From the NCBI GenBank assembly GCA_016788685.1, contig JAEUSS010000620.1:1-7430 (forward strand): a stretch of DNA of 7,430 nt, read 5' to 3'. Made by a program: the position numbers and the translations under genes. The notes under the pieces were generated by a model, which worked only from the letters and a program-made list of their open reading frames with translations, searched no databases and was not told the origin of the DNA. Below, piece by piece: positions 1 to 6,552 of the stretch (position 1 is the stretch's first letter; each line of letters begins with the position of its first letter). Origin of the DNA: Prolixibacteraceae bacterium (GTDB taxonomy: Bacteria; Bacteroidota; Bacteroidia; Bacteroidales; Prolixibacteraceae).

Positions 1-614
1 CTGTTTACCTTCTGATTCGTGATTTGCCGGTCGAGAAATGTCCGTCCGCCATTGTAGGAGGCGGCAACCAGCGACCAGCTGCCAAATTTCAGGTAAGCCG
101 ATTTCAGGATGCGGCAAGCGGCTTCTGTTGACTTTTCGATGTGGTAACGCTCATCAATTTCGGCATTTATTTCCAGTCCGTTCTCTTTCGCGGTTGATTC
201 TAGGATTTGCCACAAACCAACTGCTTTGGCCGGAGAAACGGCCCGGGGATCGAATCCGCTTTCGGCAACGCACAAATACTTGAAGTCTTCAGGAATACCA
301 TTTGACTTCAGGATTGGCTCAATAACGGAAAAATAGCGCGGCGCATTTTTGATGTACCGGATGGTTTGTGAGTGGAAATAGACAGTCGACAACAGTTCGC
401 GGTCGAGATTCTCCCGCACATCGTAATACTCCATCGGAACTTTCTCACCGGCAAAAGTGAGTTTTTCGGGTAATTCAACCGGAGTGAACAAATGAGTGCC
501 GATGGAATCAGGCTGTTGAGTGCCGGTGTTTGAACATGCAGTTAACGGCAAGAAAAGCGTTACAGGGAGTGCCATCATCAACCTGGAGAGGCGGGTCGTT
601 ATTTTAAAGATCAT
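1..614 (-). CDS. Lytic transglycosylase lipoprotein (SLT/MltD-like), C-terminus beyond window
   Basis: Reading leftwards from ATG at 614 the frame stays open for 204 codons to the window edge, so the 3' part is missing. The product starts with a lipoprotein signal: basic residues, a hydrophobic stretch, and lipobox LTAC with Cys27. Residues 105-190 carry the three hallmarks of the SLT lytic transglycosylase fold: the E-S motif in FKYLCVAESGFDP, with Glu118 as the expected catalytic acid; GLWQI around residue 135; and AASYNGG around 184-190. Such enzymes cleave the MurNAc-GlcNAc bond of peptidoglycan to give 1,6-anhydro ends, acting from the periplasm. MltD-type relatives often carry C-terminal LysM domains, but that part is not visible. 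The gene lies downstream of the LVIVD operon in the same direction but is separated from it by a strong terminator and has its own promoter, so it is probably an independent unit. The family call is firm; the subfamily is less so. Confidence 0.9.
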   Translation of the reverse strand, partial: MIFKITTRLSRLMMALPVTLFLPLTACSNTGTQQPDSIGTHLFTPVELPEKLTFAGEKVPMEYYDVRENLDRELLSTVYFHSQTIRYIKNAPRYFSVIEPILKSNGIPEDFKYLCVAESGFDPRAVSPAKAVGLWQILESTAKENGLEINAEIDERYHIEKSTEAACRILKSAYLKFGSWSLVAASYNGGRTFLDRQITNQKVN

Positions 615-642
615 AGTTTTCTTTTCAAAATTTCACAATTCG

Positions 643-673
643 CAAAAATAGCGGTTTTAAATTCCTCAGTCAA
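643..673 (-). promoter_or_regulatory. Housekeeping-type Bacteroidota promoter for the lytic transglycosylase
   Basis: On the minus strand TTG (673-671, preceded by a second TTTG at 677-674) is followed after exactly 20 bases by TATTTTTG (650-643). This is a full match to the Bacteroidota primary sigma consensus TTG, 19-21 bases, TAnnTTTG. The predicted transcription start lies near 636, giving a leader of about 20 bases before the ATG at 614. It sits downstream of the terminator of the preceding operon, as expected for a separate transcript. Confidence 0.75.
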
Positions 674-720
674 CAAAGCGTGCTTTTAATTAATCCAGTA
701 TTAACAGTTTCAGAAAATAC

Positions 721-758
721 GAAAAAAGAAAAACCGATCATTTGAATTGACCGGTTTT
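721..758 (-). terminator. Rho-independent terminator after the LVIVD lipoprotein gene
   Basis: Plus-strand AAAACCG (730-736) pairs with CGGTTTT (752-758). After one mismatch, TCA (738-740) pairs with TGA (748-750) around a 7-base loop. Read on the minus strand, the hairpin is followed directly by a T-rich run (729-722, broken by one C). It begins 45 bases past the stop codon of the LVIVD gene, and no other gene ends here. Confidence 0.8.
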
Positions 759-803
759 ATGAGAGAATACCACAGTGTTCTTCGACATCCTGTTCCGGAT
801 GAA

Positions 804-2090
804 TTAGTTTTTTTTCACTACCGGAATAAAACCTATTTGTTTAATGTTCTGAATATTTGAATAATCGTAAAGCATAAATCCTTTGTCGCCGATCATAAAC
901 AGGTAGTTGTTCAGCGGAATAACATCATAAGCATTGATGGATGGAAAAATGGCGATTTGATTGATGGCCAGCGGATCGGCAGCGTTGTAAACTTTCAGTC
1001 CGGCATCGCCGTCACAGATAAATAATAAATCATCGTCGATTCCCAAGCCTTGCGGCCCAAACATCGGGTACGACTTCAGCAAAGTGAATTTCGAATAACT
1101 ATCACTCATCCGGATCACATCAAGCTGATTTACTGTTCCGCGGCAGGTCGTTCCGCCTTTCAGGGTTACAAAAGCCAGATCACCCTTAACCACCACCGGA
1201 TCACAAGCCGTCACATGCGCAAAACTGCCTTTAACCGAAGGTTTTTCAGGAACTTCGAGCGATTCAACGATCATCCCGTTTTGCGTTCCGAGGAAAAGAT
1301 GATTATCTGTAATAAAGATTGTTTCCACATTCCAACTGACATAACTGGTGTTTAGCAAAGTGACATCTGAACTTGAATTTAGCTTAAAAGTCAGCAAATT
1401 ATTGCGGTCTACAATGTAGAGCAGGTTTTTGTACAAGCCGAACCGCGCCATACTGCCCCCGACACCGTAGGTTGAACCGCCAACACCTGAAGTACCGCTA
1501 AAACCGCCAACTAAATTGTAAGTTTTATCCATTGTCATGCTTTCGTAACCATAATAAATCGGGTAATAACGCTGTTCCAGTTCCTGACGGACACTCTTTT
1601 CTTCCCATCCGGTTATAACTCCTTTGGTTTCGTCCACTTTAGCGAGCGGCAGCTTTTCGTTGTACTTGGGCAACGTGTAAGGAAAAATCTTTTGTACACG
1701 CCCCACTTCTTTGATCGAAGAAAAACTCGCAACATCAATCGAAACCAGGTCAATATAGCTGTCGGCATATAAAATATTGTCTTTGATTGCAATGTCGATG
1801 TTTCCCGGAATCTCGATAAAGCCTTTGTTCTGCGGGTTTGCCGGATCTGTCACATCGTAAACGTGAACGCCTTTCATCTTTTCGTTAATGAAAATGTACT
1901 GATCTTTAAAATAGATTTTCCCGGGGTTATTCATCTCGCGTGCCGCGGTCATTTTTACAGCAGAGCGTAATTCGTCGTAACTCATGTAAACAGGCGAATT
2001 CGCATTGAAGGTTTCATAAATCTTATCGGAGCATCCTGACGCAAAAACGATTAAAAGCACCAGAGCGAAGTATATTTTTGTTTGTTTCAT
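804..2090 (-). CDS. LVIVD-repeat beta-propeller lipoprotein
   Basis: A 428-residue protein with a lipoprotein signal peptide (hydrophobic run at residues 7-17, lipobox ASGC, Cys20), so it is probably lipid-anchored in the envelope. The mature part is built of repeating blade-like units, for example GVHVYDVTDPANPQNKG (74-90) followed by GNIDIAIKDNILYADSYID and LVSIDV. This is the pattern of the LVIVD repeat family, predicted beta-propellers common in Bacteroidota surface lipoproteins. A glycine/serine-rich loop at about 195-213 ends in SMARF. No catalytic motif is visible; a binding or scaffold role is inferred only. It starts 8 bases after the stop of the barrel gene, so the two are almost certainly co-transcribed, and the pair ends at a strong terminator. 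The family assignment is good, the molecular function unknown. Confidence 0.85.
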   Translation of the reverse strand: MKQTKIYFALVLLIVFASGCSDKIYETFNANSPVYMSYDELRSAVKMTAAREMNNPGKIYFKDQYIFINEKMKGVHVYDVTDPANPQNKGFIEIPGNIDIAIKDNILYADSYIDLVSIDVASFSSIKEVGRVQKIFPYTLPKYNEKLPLAKVDETKGVITGWEEKSVRQELEQRYYPIYYGYESMTMDKTYNLVGGFSGTSGVGGSTYGVGGSMARFGLYKNLLYIVDRNNLLTFKLNSSSDVTLLNTSYVSWNVETIFITDNHLFLGTQNGMIVESLEVPEKPSVKGSFAHVTACDPVVVKGDLAFVTLKGGTTCRGTVNQLDVIRMSDSYSKFTLLKSYPMFGPQGLGIDDDLLFICDGDAGLKVYNAADPLAINQIAIFPSINAYDVIPLNNYLFMIGDKGFMLYDYSNIQNIKQIGFIPVVKKN

Positions 2091-2098
2091 GGCTGCAA

Positions 2099-2851
2099 TT
2101 AATTAAAGATAAATCCGAATTTCAGTGACAGACGCGAATAATTGGTTTCCAGCTTGTACCCGTTATCTCCCGAATAATTCAGTTGATGGTAGCGATAGCC
2201 GAAAGCAAAGAACCAGCCAAAGTTGTCGGAGGTAAACCGCTGAAAACCGACTGACGGATTAATCAGGAAACCACCCTCAGCATCAAGCTTTTCACTGGTT
2301 TGCGGATAATAAACATATGACGAAGACGCACTGTAATTGGTATAATGCCTCCGGTTGCCGTCTTCAAGAGGAACCTGCCAGCCAACCTGCAGATTTAAAA
2401 ATGGAGTAAATTTCGTGTCCCTGAACTTATACTGAAACTGCGCAAAGGCCGGCATGTACGATTCTTCCAGAGATTCAGCGCCAAGGCCTGCCCCGGCATA
2501 AAACTTATCGACAACCCGAATATTTACCGATGTCATAAACGAAAATGGTGCCGATTGATTATTCGAAGAGTTACCTACCAGTACACCCGCCGATGTGTCA
2601 AAGAAATAATTTCGATTCAGTCCGGGTTCATGAGCAGTTTTCATAAATTTTGAAACGCTGTCAACTTCGGAGGCATTGAAAACCCACTCGTTTCCTGCTG
2701 AATTAATTTTCACCTTTCCCATGTCATTCAGCAACAACTGCCCTTTGATTATTCCTCCGGATTTCAGGTAAACCACGTCTTTTTTGCTTTTTTGAGCAAA
2801 TGCCGGCAGAAGAAAAAAACCAGCAATTAGCATGATTAGAATTTTTTTCAT
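2099..2851 (-). CDS. Small outer-membrane beta-barrel protein with N-terminal beta domain
   Basis: A 250-residue protein with a signal peptide (MKKILIMLIAGFFLLPAFA, cleavage probably before Gln20). Residues 25-66 form a small beta-rich domain beginning DVVYLKSGGIIKGQLL, a GxIxG type of N-terminal module seen in many Bacteroidota envelope proteins. Residues 81-250 alternate hydrophobic and polar residues in strand-length segments rich in Tyr, Phe and Gly. They end in LSLKFGFIFN, consistent with a barrel of roughly eight strands in the outer membrane. There are no enzymatic motifs. It is the first gene of an operon with the LVIVD lipoprotein. Its upstream region carries an ECF-like promoter matching those of the adjacent sigma factor and serpin genes, suggesting control by that sigma factor. 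The exact family is not recognised; the barrel call rests on sequence pattern and length. Confidence 0.75.
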   Translation of the reverse strand: MKKILIMLIAGFFLLPAFAQKSKKDVVYLKSGGIIKGQLLLNDMGKVKINSAGNEWVFNASEVDSVSKFMKTAHEPGLNRNYFFDTSAGVLVGNSSNNQSAPFSFMTSVNIRVVDKFYAGAGLGAESLEESYMPAFAQFQYKFRDTKFTPFLNLQVGWQVPLEDGNRRHYTNYSASSSYVYYPQTSEKLDAEGGFLINPSVGFQRFTSDNFGWFFAFGYRYHQLNYSGDNGYKLETNYSRLSLKFGFIFN

Positions 2852-2929
2852 TTGGTTTTTGGTTTTTATAAGATTTAAATGCTCGCCGGCTGATACCTCT
2901 GGTCATTTTTCAGCAGCCTGCACTAAATC

Positions 2930-2959
2930 GAAGATGAACTAAACCAACAAAAGGTTGCG
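2930..2959 (-). promoter_or_regulatory. Candidate ECF sigma promoter for the barrel/LVIVD operon
   Basis: On the minus strand CGCAACCT (2959-2952) contains GCAAC (2958-2954), followed after 17 bases by CATCTTC (2936-2930). The same 8-base -35-like box, spacing and near-identical -10-like box occur upstream of the serpin gene, and a related pair precedes the sigma factor gene. The implied leader is about 70 bases. No good TAnnTTTG element is seen in this gap, which strengthens the case for an alternative sigma factor. This is inference from sequence; the -10 differs from the serpin's at one base. Confidence 0.55.
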
Positions 2960-3014
2960 CGACAGATAAATAAATCAAGCTTTTAAGCTGAAATTGAGTC
3001 GCTGCACACTTAGC

Positions 3015-3039
3015 AAAAACCAACGGGTGAAACAACCCG
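3015..3039 (-). terminator. Probable terminator after the sigma/anti-sigma operon
   Basis: Plus-strand CGGGT (3024-3028) pairs with ACCCG (3035-3039) across a 6-base loop. On the minus strand the stem is followed by TTGG and five T residues (3019-3015). The stem is only 5 bp, but four pairs are G-C. It lies 33 bases beyond the stop of the anti-sigma gene and before the promoter of the next operon, so the position fits. Confidence 0.5.
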
Positions 3040-3071
3040 GAAAATTCGAATCATTTGGGGGCGTACTAATC

Positions 3072-4490
3072 TCAGAATTCGTAGCTTAACCCTGTAAAAA
3101 TCCCTACGCTATAGGGTTTAAAGTCTACCGAAGAATTGCTGTTTAACGAATTAAGGTAATATTTGATCCGAGGTTCCAAATTCAGTGAAATATGCTTGGA
3201 TAAGCCATACCTGAACCCCAGCCCCAAGGTTCCGCTATAATTCAAAGCCTCCATGTCTTTGGTTCTGCCAACCCGGGTTTTCCCTTCGCCACTGTCCATA
3301 AATGTTTGGTTTCCTACCAGCAGGTTCGAACTGAAGCCCCCCATCATTTCCACATCAAACCGCGAATCGATCAGCGTATAGCGCAAATACAAAGGAATCT
3401 CGATATACTCAAAATTCTGAATAAACTGAGCTTCCGATACCACAACAGCCGACGACAGCGATTTATCTTCAATACTGGTACCCAACACAATGCCCGATGG
3501 AATTCCGCTAAATTCAATCACTCCCGAAGCACTGTTCATCATCATGTTGCTGGTACGCGCGTCAATATTGGCCGATGCGTTAAAGTATGCGGCGCCCTGA
3601 TCAGAAAAGGCATACTCCTTTCTTCCTCCGGAATAGCCCGTATTTCCGGATTTTTGTCCAAGTCCCGAGTAATAAACACCACTTTGTATACTCCAGCGTT
3701 TGTTGGTTTTGTATTCAACCGATACGCCGCCACCAAGCTCAACCTGGGCATCCGAAGATGAACTCAACATATTATTCGCATATTGTTCGGACTGGCTGGT
3801 CTTGTTTACATTATAAGCCGGGGCAACCTGTCCGCCAACCAGCCAGCGCCCTTTCTTTTCTTTGCCGTTCTGAGCAACCATCATTTGATGATTCATCTCC
3901 ATGATCTGCTGATCAATCGTTTTCTCTTCAACTTCATCGGAAACCTCTTCTCTTTTCTTTTCCTGAAGAACAAGCACAGATTCTTTATCTTGACTGATCA
4001 AGCCCAAAATGCTTTTGAGCGGCTTCAGCAATCCTGATTCTTCGTTTGACGCAACCTGAATATATCCTGCAGGCAAACGTTCTGTTCCGGCCGTAAACTT
4101 TTCGTTCTTCACCGCCGGAGTATCCTGAATGGGACGAAGCCTGTCTCCGGATGACACCTGCCCGGAGGCCAACTGTTCGCTCCCGGCGACAGACGGTGCG
4201 GCACCTGTCTTTTTCCCCGCCAGATCCGGGGCTTCAGTACCTTGCGGTTCATTAACCACGACCTGTAATCCCAATCCCTCGCGGTCTGCAGTGTTCAACT
4301 GCCACCCGGCAACAAATGCCAGCAACAGAGCCGCCGCAACTCCGGCAACCCTCCAAATCATTATTTTCTTTTTCCGGCGAACTCCGGCGGCTCCGGCCAG
4401 AATATTCTCCAGTAAATAAGCAGGAGGTTCCTGCTCATAGTTCAGGAGCTTATCGCGGAATAGTTCATCCAGATTTTTATCCTTCTTCAT
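3072..4490 (-). CDS. Dual membrane-spanning anti-sigma factor (Dma-like): inner-membrane helix plus outer-membrane barrel
   Basis: This 472-residue protein has no cleavable signal. Residues 1-42 are charged and cytoplasmic (LDELFRDKLLNYEQEPP), the likely sigma-binding segment. Basic residues 38-42 precede one transmembrane helix (about 43-63). Residues 65-213 form a low-complexity linker rich in Gly, Ser, Ala, Glu and Lys. From about 214 (GRWLVGGQVAPAYNVN) to the end (GIFTGLSYEF) runs a PorT/OmpA-like outer-membrane barrel with a terminal Phe. A helix in one membrane and a barrel in the other matches the Dma family described in Bacteroides, where the linker crosses the periplasm and the partner is an ECF sigma factor. 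Its start overlaps the sigma gene's stop by ATGA, implying translational coupling and a stoichiometric pair. It is not a classical FecR-type anti-sigma factor. The signal sensed is unknown. The topology is well supported; the anti-sigma role rests on context and family resemblance. Confidence 0.82.
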   Translation of the reverse strand: MKKDKNLDELFRDKLLNYEQEPPAYLLENILAGAAGVRRKKKIMIWRVAGVAAALLLAFVAGWQLNTADREGLGLQVVVNEPQGTEAPDLAGKKTGAAPSVAGSEQLASGQVSSGDRLRPIQDTPAVKNEKFTAGTERLPAGYIQVASNEESGLLKPLKSILGLISQDKESVLVLQEKKREEVSDEVEEKTIDQQIMEMNHQMMVAQNGKEKKGRWLVGGQVAPAYNVNKTSQSEQYANNMLSSSSDAQVELGGGVSVEYKTNKRWSIQSGVYYSGLGQKSGNTGYSGGRKEYAFSDQGAAYFNASANIDARTSNMMMNSASGVIEFSGIPSGIVLGTSIEDKSLSSAVVVSEAQFIQNFEYIEIPLYLRYTLIDSRFDVEMMGGFSSNLLVGNQTFMDSGEGKTRVGRTKDMEALNYSGTLGLGFRYGLSKHISLNLEPRIKYYLNSLNSNSSVDFKPYSVGIFTGLSYEF

Positions 4491-5071
4491 GCCGTATAAT
4501 TGTTATGGGCATTCAACTCCCCAAAATTCTCAACAACTTTCTTTTTTAATATTTCTCTGGCCCGCGCCAGGTTTGATTTTGATGTTCCCTGCGTAATCGA
4601 CATCTCTTCGGCAATTTCCTGATGCGACATTCCTTCGATTACATACAGGTTAAAAACCAGCCGGTAACGCGGAGGTAATTCCTGAATCAGTTTCATCAGG
4701 TCTTCTGCCGCCATTTTGGCAACTACATCGTCCGAAAAGTTGACTGAATCATAAATCGAAACGTCTTCAACCGGATAGAGCAAATGCTGCTTTCTGATTT
4801 TTTCGAGTGAAACATTGATCATGATTCGCCGGATCCACCCTTCCAAAGAACCGTCATTCCGAAAAGCATTCAAATTACTGAAAACCTTGATAAAACCTTC
4901 CTGCAAGTTATCTTCAGCCTCGGTTGCATCTTTGGCATAGCGCAAACATACCCCGAACATTTTCGGTGCAAATTGCTGGTATAGTTTTGCCTGAGCCTTT
5001 GGATTCCCGGCAATACATTCGGATATGATTGTTTTAAAATCTTCCAATGCGCGCAAATTTCTGACTACCAA
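4487..5071 (-). CDS. ECF RNA polymerase sigma factor (Das-like partner of the downstream anti-sigma)
   Basis: A group 4 sigma-70 factor of 186-194 residues that directs RNA polymerase to alternative promoters. Numbered from the TTG at 5071, region 2 covers about 25-95, with EAEDNLQEGFIKVF (51-64) for core binding and SLEGWIRRIMINVSLEKIRK (75-94) for -10 recognition and melting. Region 4 covers about 124-180, with LPPRYRLVFNLYVIEGMSHQ leading into the helix-turn-helix EIAEEMSITQGTSKSNLARA. There is no ATG before residue 38, which lies inside region 2, so the start must be a rare codon. TTG at 5071 is the longest option; TTG at 5047 would give MEDFKTII and looks closer to typical family N-termini. 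The last four bases overlap the anti-sigma start. A GCAAC/CGATCT element upstream suggests autoregulation. It belongs to the sigma class partnered with barrel-tipped anti-sigma factors, called ECF21 in Bacteroides; that subgroup is inferred. Confidence 0.9.
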   Translation of the reverse strand: MVVRNLRALEDFKTIISECIAGNPKAQAKLYQQFAPKMFGVCLRYAKDATEAEDNLQEGFIKVFSNLNAFRNDGSLEGWIRRIMINVSLEKIRKQHLLYPVEDVSIYDSVNFSDDVVAKMAAEDLMKLIQELPPRYRLVFNLYVIEGMSHQEIAEEMSITQGTSKSNLARAREILKKKVVENFGELNAHNNYTA

Positions 5072-5076
5072 ATTTA
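5069..5076 (-). promoter_or_regulatory. Possible housekeeping -7 element overlapping the sigma gene start
   Basis: TAAATTTG on the minus strand is a perfect TAnnTTTG match and overlaps the TTG at 5071. No TTG lies 19-21 bases upstream, so the promoter would be incomplete. If it is used, transcription would begin near 5063 and only the TTG at 5047 (or 5056) could serve as the start codon. This would give the sigma factor a basal transcript independent of autoregulation. Confidence 0.35.
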
Positions 5077-5097
5077 ATCCAATAAATCAGACTTTGA

Positions 5098-5126
5098 TAG
5101 ATCGAACTTCGTTAAATGTGTGTTGC
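5098..5126 (-). promoter_or_regulatory. Candidate autoregulatory ECF promoter of the sigma/anti-sigma operon
   Basis: On the minus strand GCAAC (5126-5122) is followed after 17 bases by CGATCTA (5104-5098). The -35-like box and spacing equal those upstream of the barrel operon and the serpin. The -10-like box keeps the CG and TCT elements but with one inserted A. The leader to the TTG at 5071 would be roughly 20 bases. ECF sigma factors often transcribe their own operon, which fits. It is the weakest of the three copies. Confidence 0.42.
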
Positions 5127-5245
5127 CTCTCTTCACTCAGTATCTCCGGAATCAGGAGGCATTTTCTCTAAGACGGAATTGGTCAGCGATTAGTTGCGTC
5201 AGTTAAAATCTTTTACCTTTTCCTTCCTGAATAATTATGATGACA

Positions 5246-5275
5246 CGCAACCTATACGAACTTCAGCACGTCTTC
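5246..5275 (+). promoter_or_regulatory. Candidate ECF sigma promoter for the serpin gene
   Basis: CGCAACCT (5246-5253) contains GCAAC (5247-5251), followed after 17 bases by CGTCTTC (5269-5275). The AAC-type -35 and CGTC-type -10 are typical of ECF promoters in general. The predicted start near 5282 leaves a leader of about 20 bases to the ATG at 5302, a natural distance. No convincing TTG/TAnnTTTG pair was found for this gene. Confidence 0.58.
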
Positions 5276-5301
5276 TAATCGGAACTAACAAAAAAAAAGC
5301 G

Positions 5302-6522
5302 ATGAAACCATTCCTTTCTTTCTTATTCGTTATCCTTCTGGCATCGGCCTGCACAAACGATCCGGAAAACCCGCCAGTAACAGACCTTGTCCTAACCGAG
5401 AAATCTGCCAAAATCGTTGCAGCCGATAATCAATTCGGGTTGGAATTATTCCAAAAAATAAATGCCTCGACCGAAGAACCTGGAAACATCATGATTTCGC
5501 CGATGAGCGTTTCGCTGGCATTAGCCATGGTGTATAATGGCGCCGGAGGCAATACCAAAACACAAATGGAAGATATGCTGCATAAATCAAATCTGTCTCC
5601 GGAAGAGATCAATCAGAGTTATAAAGATTTAGTAACTTCCCTTGGCAGCCATGACCCGAAAGTGGAGTTATCAATCTCAAATGCGATTTTCTACCGGAAT
5701 GCCTTCCCCGTAAAAAATGACTTTATTACCACCAATCAGAAGTATTACCAGGCCGAAGTTGCGGGACTCGATTTTTCGAAGACTACCGAAGCCCTGAATA
5801 CCGTGAATAGTTGGGTAAATACCAAGACCAACGGAAAAGTTGATAAGATACTTGAAAAAGTAAGCGGAGATGATGTTATGTATTTACTGAACGCCATATA
5901 CTTTAACGGTCAGTGGAAATACCGTTTTAACCCCAAAGAAACGACCAATCAGCCATTTAAGAAAGAAGACCGATCTGTGATTCAGGTGCCAACCATGACT
6001 GTTGAAAACCCGTTCAATTTTTACAGCCATCCCAGCTTCCAGATGCTCGAAATGCCCTACGGCAGCGGTAAATATTCCATGTTGCTGTTTCTGCCGGAGC
6101 CTGAAAAAAAAACCGATGATGTGATTTCGCTGATGACAGCCCAAAACATGAATGAATGGATTTTGAAGATGACCGTGCAAAAGAAGAAGGTATTCCTCCC
6201 TAAGTTCGAGTTCAAGTTCGGCAACAGCCTGGTCGATGAATTGAAAGCCCTCGGAATGACCGATGCTTTTGCCAATGCTGACCTCAGCGGAATTACCGAA
6301 GCTGCGAACCTCTCCGTTTCTGATGTTATGCACAAATCGTACATCAAAGTTGACGAGCGCGGGACTGAAGCAGCCGCTGTAACCAATGTCACCATTGTTG
6401 TGACCTCTGCCGGCCCTGAGAATCCGTTCCGGGTAGATCGCCCGTTCGTATTTGCCATTCGGGAAAAAGACACCCAAGCCATCCTGTTTGTCGGCAAAGT
6501 TCTGAATCCCAACCAAAACTAA
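5302..6522 (+). CDS. Serpin-family protease inhibitor, lipoprotein
   Basis: A 406-residue serpin (MEROPS I4) with a lipoprotein signal: MKPFLSFLFVILLASAC, acylated Cys17, then TNDPENPP. The ATG at 5302 is chosen over a TTG at 5194 because it starts the signal peptide and follows a candidate promoter. The body has the serpin landmarks NIMISPMSVSLALAMVYNGA near the N-terminus, VNSWVNTKTNGKVDKI mid-protein, and the C-terminal signature PFRVDRPFVFAIRE. The reactive-loop hinge reads ERGTEAAAVT, with Thr at P14 and small residues at P12-P10, as in inhibitory serpins. Counting from the hinge places the scissile bond near Thr-Ser in VVTSAG, suggesting inhibition of proteases that accept small side chains; this is inferred. 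The length fits a complete serpin. Related lipoprotein serpins, such as miropin of Tannerella, protect the cell surface from proteases. It is divergent from the sigma operon and probably in its regulon. Confidence 0.95.
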   Translation: MKPFLSFLFVILLASACTNDPENPPVTDLVLTEKSAKIVAADNQFGLELFQKINASTEEPGNIMISPMSVSLALAMVYNGAGGNTKTQMEDMLHKSNLSPEEINQSYKDLVTSLGSHDPKVELSISNAIFYRNAFPVKNDFITTNQKYYQAEVAGLDFSKTTEALNTVNSWVNTKTNGKVDKILEKVSGDDVMYLLNAIYFNGQWKYRFNPKETTNQPFKKEDRSVIQVPTMTVENPFNFYSHPSFQMLEMPYGSGKYSMLLFLPEPEKKTDDVISLMTAQNMNEWILKMTVQKKKVFLPKFEFKFGNSLVDELKALGMTDAFANADLSGITEAANLSVSDVMHKSYIKVDERGTEAAAVTNVTIVVTSAGPENPFRVDRPFVFAIREKDTQAILFVGKVLNPNQN

Positions 6523-6552
6523 AAACACGGAAATACCAGGCACGTAACTCCG

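Noticed and set aside
2978..2989. AGCTT-TT-AAGCT palindrome upstream of the barrel promoter
   Set aside because: The stem is 5 bp with a 2-base loop and no T run; as a terminator it is worse than the hairpin at 3024-3039, and such AT-rich palindromes are common by chance.
4050..4057. A further CGCAACCT on the plus strand inside the anti-sigma gene
   Set aside because: No C(G/A)TCTTC-like box follows at 17 bases and it points against the gene within coding sequence; probably chance.
5125..5160. GCCTC/GAGGC and CTCC/GGAG inverted repeats between the divergent genes
   Set aside because: The stems are 4-5 bp and compete with each other; too weak to call a regulatory hairpin.
5194..5301. Longer serpin start at TTG 5194, adding 36 residues
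   Set aside because: It would bury the lipoprotein signal peptide internally and lies upstream of the candidate promoter; the ATG at 5302 fits much better.
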